The position numbers and the translations under genes were made by a program. Below are positions 62,332-64,000 of a stretch of DNA of 64,000 bases, piece by piece. Position 1 is the stretch's first letter, and the number at the start of each line of letters is the position of its first letter. This DNA comes from Acidiferrobacter thiooxydans (GTDB taxonomy: Bacteria; Pseudomonadota; Gammaproteobacteria; Acidiferrobacterales; Acidiferrobacteraceae): NCBI RefSeq assembly GCF_003333315.1, contig NZ_PSYR01000001.1, positions 1,204,501 to 1,268,500 on the forward strand, read 5' to 3'. A model generated the notes under the pieces. That model was not told the origin of the DNA. It saw only the letters and a program-made list of their open reading frames with translations, and made no database searches.

Positions 62332-63747
62332 ATGGGTCAGGACGGGGAGGAGTATCTGGTACTGACGCTCGGTCAGGCGCCGGCCACGGCCTCGGTGCGT
62401 ATGGCCGCCGCCGCCATTATCGGGACGCTTGCGGTGGTGACACTCGTGGTCGCCACGCACGCCCGGGCCCCGATGCTCATCCTGCCGGGTTTTCTGCCGG
62501 CCCTTGCCCCATTGACCGCGCTCGCCGACATGTTGACCGCCTACCTGTTATGGGGGCAGGCACGGGCCGGCGAGGAGCCGGCACTGGCGCTGCTGGCGGT
62601 CACCTATCTCGGCAGTGCGGTCTTGGTGGCGGCCAACGCCTGGCTCTTTCCGGCGGCGTTTTTCGTGGCCAGAGGACGCATGGGCGAGGCCTCAGCCTGG
62701 CTATGGGTCTTCTGGCACGCGCTCTTTGCCGGCGGCGTCACGGCCTATGGCCTGTACCCGGCCGCCTGGTCGCGCCCCGCGAACTTCCCGCGCGTCGCGC
62801 GACGCAGCGCCGGGATCATGGCGATTTTGGTGGTCGTGGCCGTGACGCTGGCGCGATCGGGGTCTCTGCCGGCGCTTGTCGGCAGTGCGCGCTTTCATGT
62901 GCCCGCCTTTCTGATGGCCTTGATGCCGGTTGCCATGGTATTGGCGATGGTGGCGCTGGCTTATGGCCGCAGGGCACGGACCGTACTCGATACCTGGCTA
63001 TTCGTGGCCATGGCCGGGATATGGTGTGACGCCGCGCTCATGCATCGCGGGGCGGGGCGGTTTAGCGTCGGCTGGTATGCCGCCCACGCCGTGAGCCTCG
63101 CGGCGTCCCTGGCGGTGCTCCTTGGCTGTTTGGCGGAGGTGAACCGTCTCTATGGCCGGCTCGTGTGGCGCGAGGCGCGCATGAATCACGCCAATGCCCA
63201 CCTGCGCGCCGTAAACAGCGAATTGAGCACCATCGCCGAGCGCGACGCCCTGACGCAGCTTTTGAACCGCCGTGCCGTCTTTCAGCATCTGAGCGAGCAC
63301 TTCGAGGCCTGGCGTCTGGGCGATGCGCCGTTTGGCATCCTCATGATCGATCTCGATCATTTCAAGATGATCAACGATGAACGGGGGCATCTCGCCGGCG
63401 ACGAGGTGTTGGCACAGGTCGCCGCGCGTCTGCGTATGACGGTGCGTAGAAGCGATGTCGTCGGACGCTATGGCGGCGAGGAGTTTCTGGTGGTGTTGCC
63501 GGGCACCGGTGCGCAAGGCGTGCGCGCCACCGCCGCGAAGCTGCTCGAGGCGGTGCGCAGTACGCCTTTCGGGTACCAGGACCGGCTGATCCCAGTGACC
63601 GTGAGCATCGGCGCGACGTGCGTGGATGACAAGGATGCTGACGCCGACAGTATCATTGCCCGCGCTGATCGCGCCCTTTATGCCGCCAAGCGCGATGGGC
63701 GGGATCGTCAGGTGTGGGCGGACCCTGCGGCGGACCAGTGTGCCTGA
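62332..63747 (+). CDS. Membrane-bound diguanylate cyclase
   Basis: Makes cyclic di-GMP from two GTP. The N-terminal 285 residues form about eight membrane helices of a MASE-type sensory domain, then a short coil (NAHLRAVNSELSTIAERDAL) leads to the GGDEF domain: DALTQLLNRRAVF, DLDHFKMINDERGHLAGDEV, and the active loop GRYGGEEFLVVLPG. RRSD just before it fits the inhibitory RxxD I-site, so product feedback is likely. 471 residues. No EAL domain. It seems to be a single gene. Confidence 0.93.
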   Translation: MGQDGEEYLVLTLGQAPATASVRMAAAAIIGTLAVVTLVVATHARAPMLILPGFLPALAPLTALADMLTAYLLWGQARAGEEPALALLAVTYLGSAVLVAANAWLFPAAFFVARGRMGEASAWLWVFWHALFAGGVTAYGLYPAAWSRPANFPRVARRSAGIMAILVVVAVTLARSGSLPALVGSARFHVPAFLMALMPVAMVLAMVALAYGRRARTVLDTWLFVAMAGIWCDAALMHRGAGRFSVGWYAAHAVSLAASLAVLLGCLAEVNRLYGRLVWREARMNHANAHLRAVNSELSTIAERDALTQLLNRRAVFQHLSEHFEAWRLGDAPFGILMIDLDHFKMINDERGHLAGDEVLAQVAARLRMTVRRSDVVGRYGGEEFLVVLPGTGAQGVRATAAKLLEAVRSTPFGYQDRLIPVTVSIGATCVDDKDADADSIIARADRALYAAKRDGRDRQVWADPAADQCA

Positions 63748-63771
63748 CATCGGGGGGCGGATGTCAGGCAC
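63740..63771. repeat. Perfect 12-bp inverted repeat overlapping the GGDEF stop
   Basis: GTGCCTGACATC and GATGTCAGGCAC flank an eight-base G-rich loop; the first arm contains the stop codon. There is no T run after it, so it is not a standard terminator; it could protect the mRNA 3' end or bind a protein. Confidence 0.7.
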
Positions 63772-64000
63772 AGGGGCGGGGAGTTATCCGCGGCCGGATA
63801 GTCGTTCCTTCCTCCCCATCTCACCGAATGGCCATTGGCCTTCGTCAAACTTGACCACGCTCGCTCGTGAAGCGGGCTAAGGGCGCGCAGGGCCCGCGCA
63901 TCGTCCAGGGACTTTAGGATCTCGCCGCCGGCCTTGGGTCTCGTGCATTGCCGCGATCGCCGATGGAGAGGCCCGCGCCAAGGTATGGGCCGCCCTCCGG

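Overview
The window reads as a chromosomal segment of a GC-rich, sulfur-oxidising gammaproteobacterium. The main evidence is a complete reverse-type dissimilatory sulfite reductase operon (dsrABEFHCMKLJOPN) carrying the oxidative markers dsrEFH and dsrL. The gene set fits an acidophile such as Acidiferrobacter, but that genus assignment is inference from gene content only.

Layout: (1) 1-11.4 kb is a surface-polysaccharide cluster. It holds GT4 glycosyltransferases, two tandem GDP-mannose 4,6-dehydratase-type enzymes, a methyltransferase with a perfect 21-bp heptad repeat, and a 1241-residue three-domain glycosyltransferase. (2) 11.5-16.7 kb is an accessory strip: an IS630 remnant, a sulfotransferase, an unknown gene coupled to a NUDIX hydrolase, and an IS200/IS605-type element that appears to contain a complete IS110/IS1111 element with 13-bp inverted repeats. 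(3) 16.9-30.4 kb is the dsr operon plus a dihydrolipoamide-dehydrogenase-like flavoprotein. (4) 30.4-36.5 kb has a NarX/NarL-like two-component pair, a TraT-like lipoprotein and siroheme synthase cysG, which supplies the DsrAB cofactor. (5) 37-45.8 kb has membrane proteins, a hybrid histidine kinase and two tandem OpgG-like proteins. (6) 45.8-49.2 kb is a decayed mobile region: a solitary IS200-type end, the left half of an IS66, an integrase remnant, a BrnT/BrnA-type module and phage-like small genes. (7) 49.5-64 kb is mostly core: GNAT, hybrid kinase, HNH protein, cold-shock protein, OpgH/OpgG glucan synthesis, rhlE and a GGDEF protein.

How the genes work together: DsrEFH passes sulfur to DsrC, DsrAB oxidises it using siroheme made by CysG, DsrL handles pyridine-nucleotide electrons, and DsrMKJOP carries electrons between DsrC and the membrane pool. 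The neighbouring sensor kinase/regulator may control this. The polysaccharide cluster and the glucan genes both build the cell envelope.

A pattern runs across the window. Six genes (O-antigen-type methyltransferase, dsrA, dsrM, one hybrid kinase, a BrnT-like toxin and a primase-like phage gene) are each restored by adding single bases, mostly in homopolymers. All the changes are losses. This looks more like consensus deletion errors than biology, but the C7 tract in the methyltransferase could also be a phase-variable switch.
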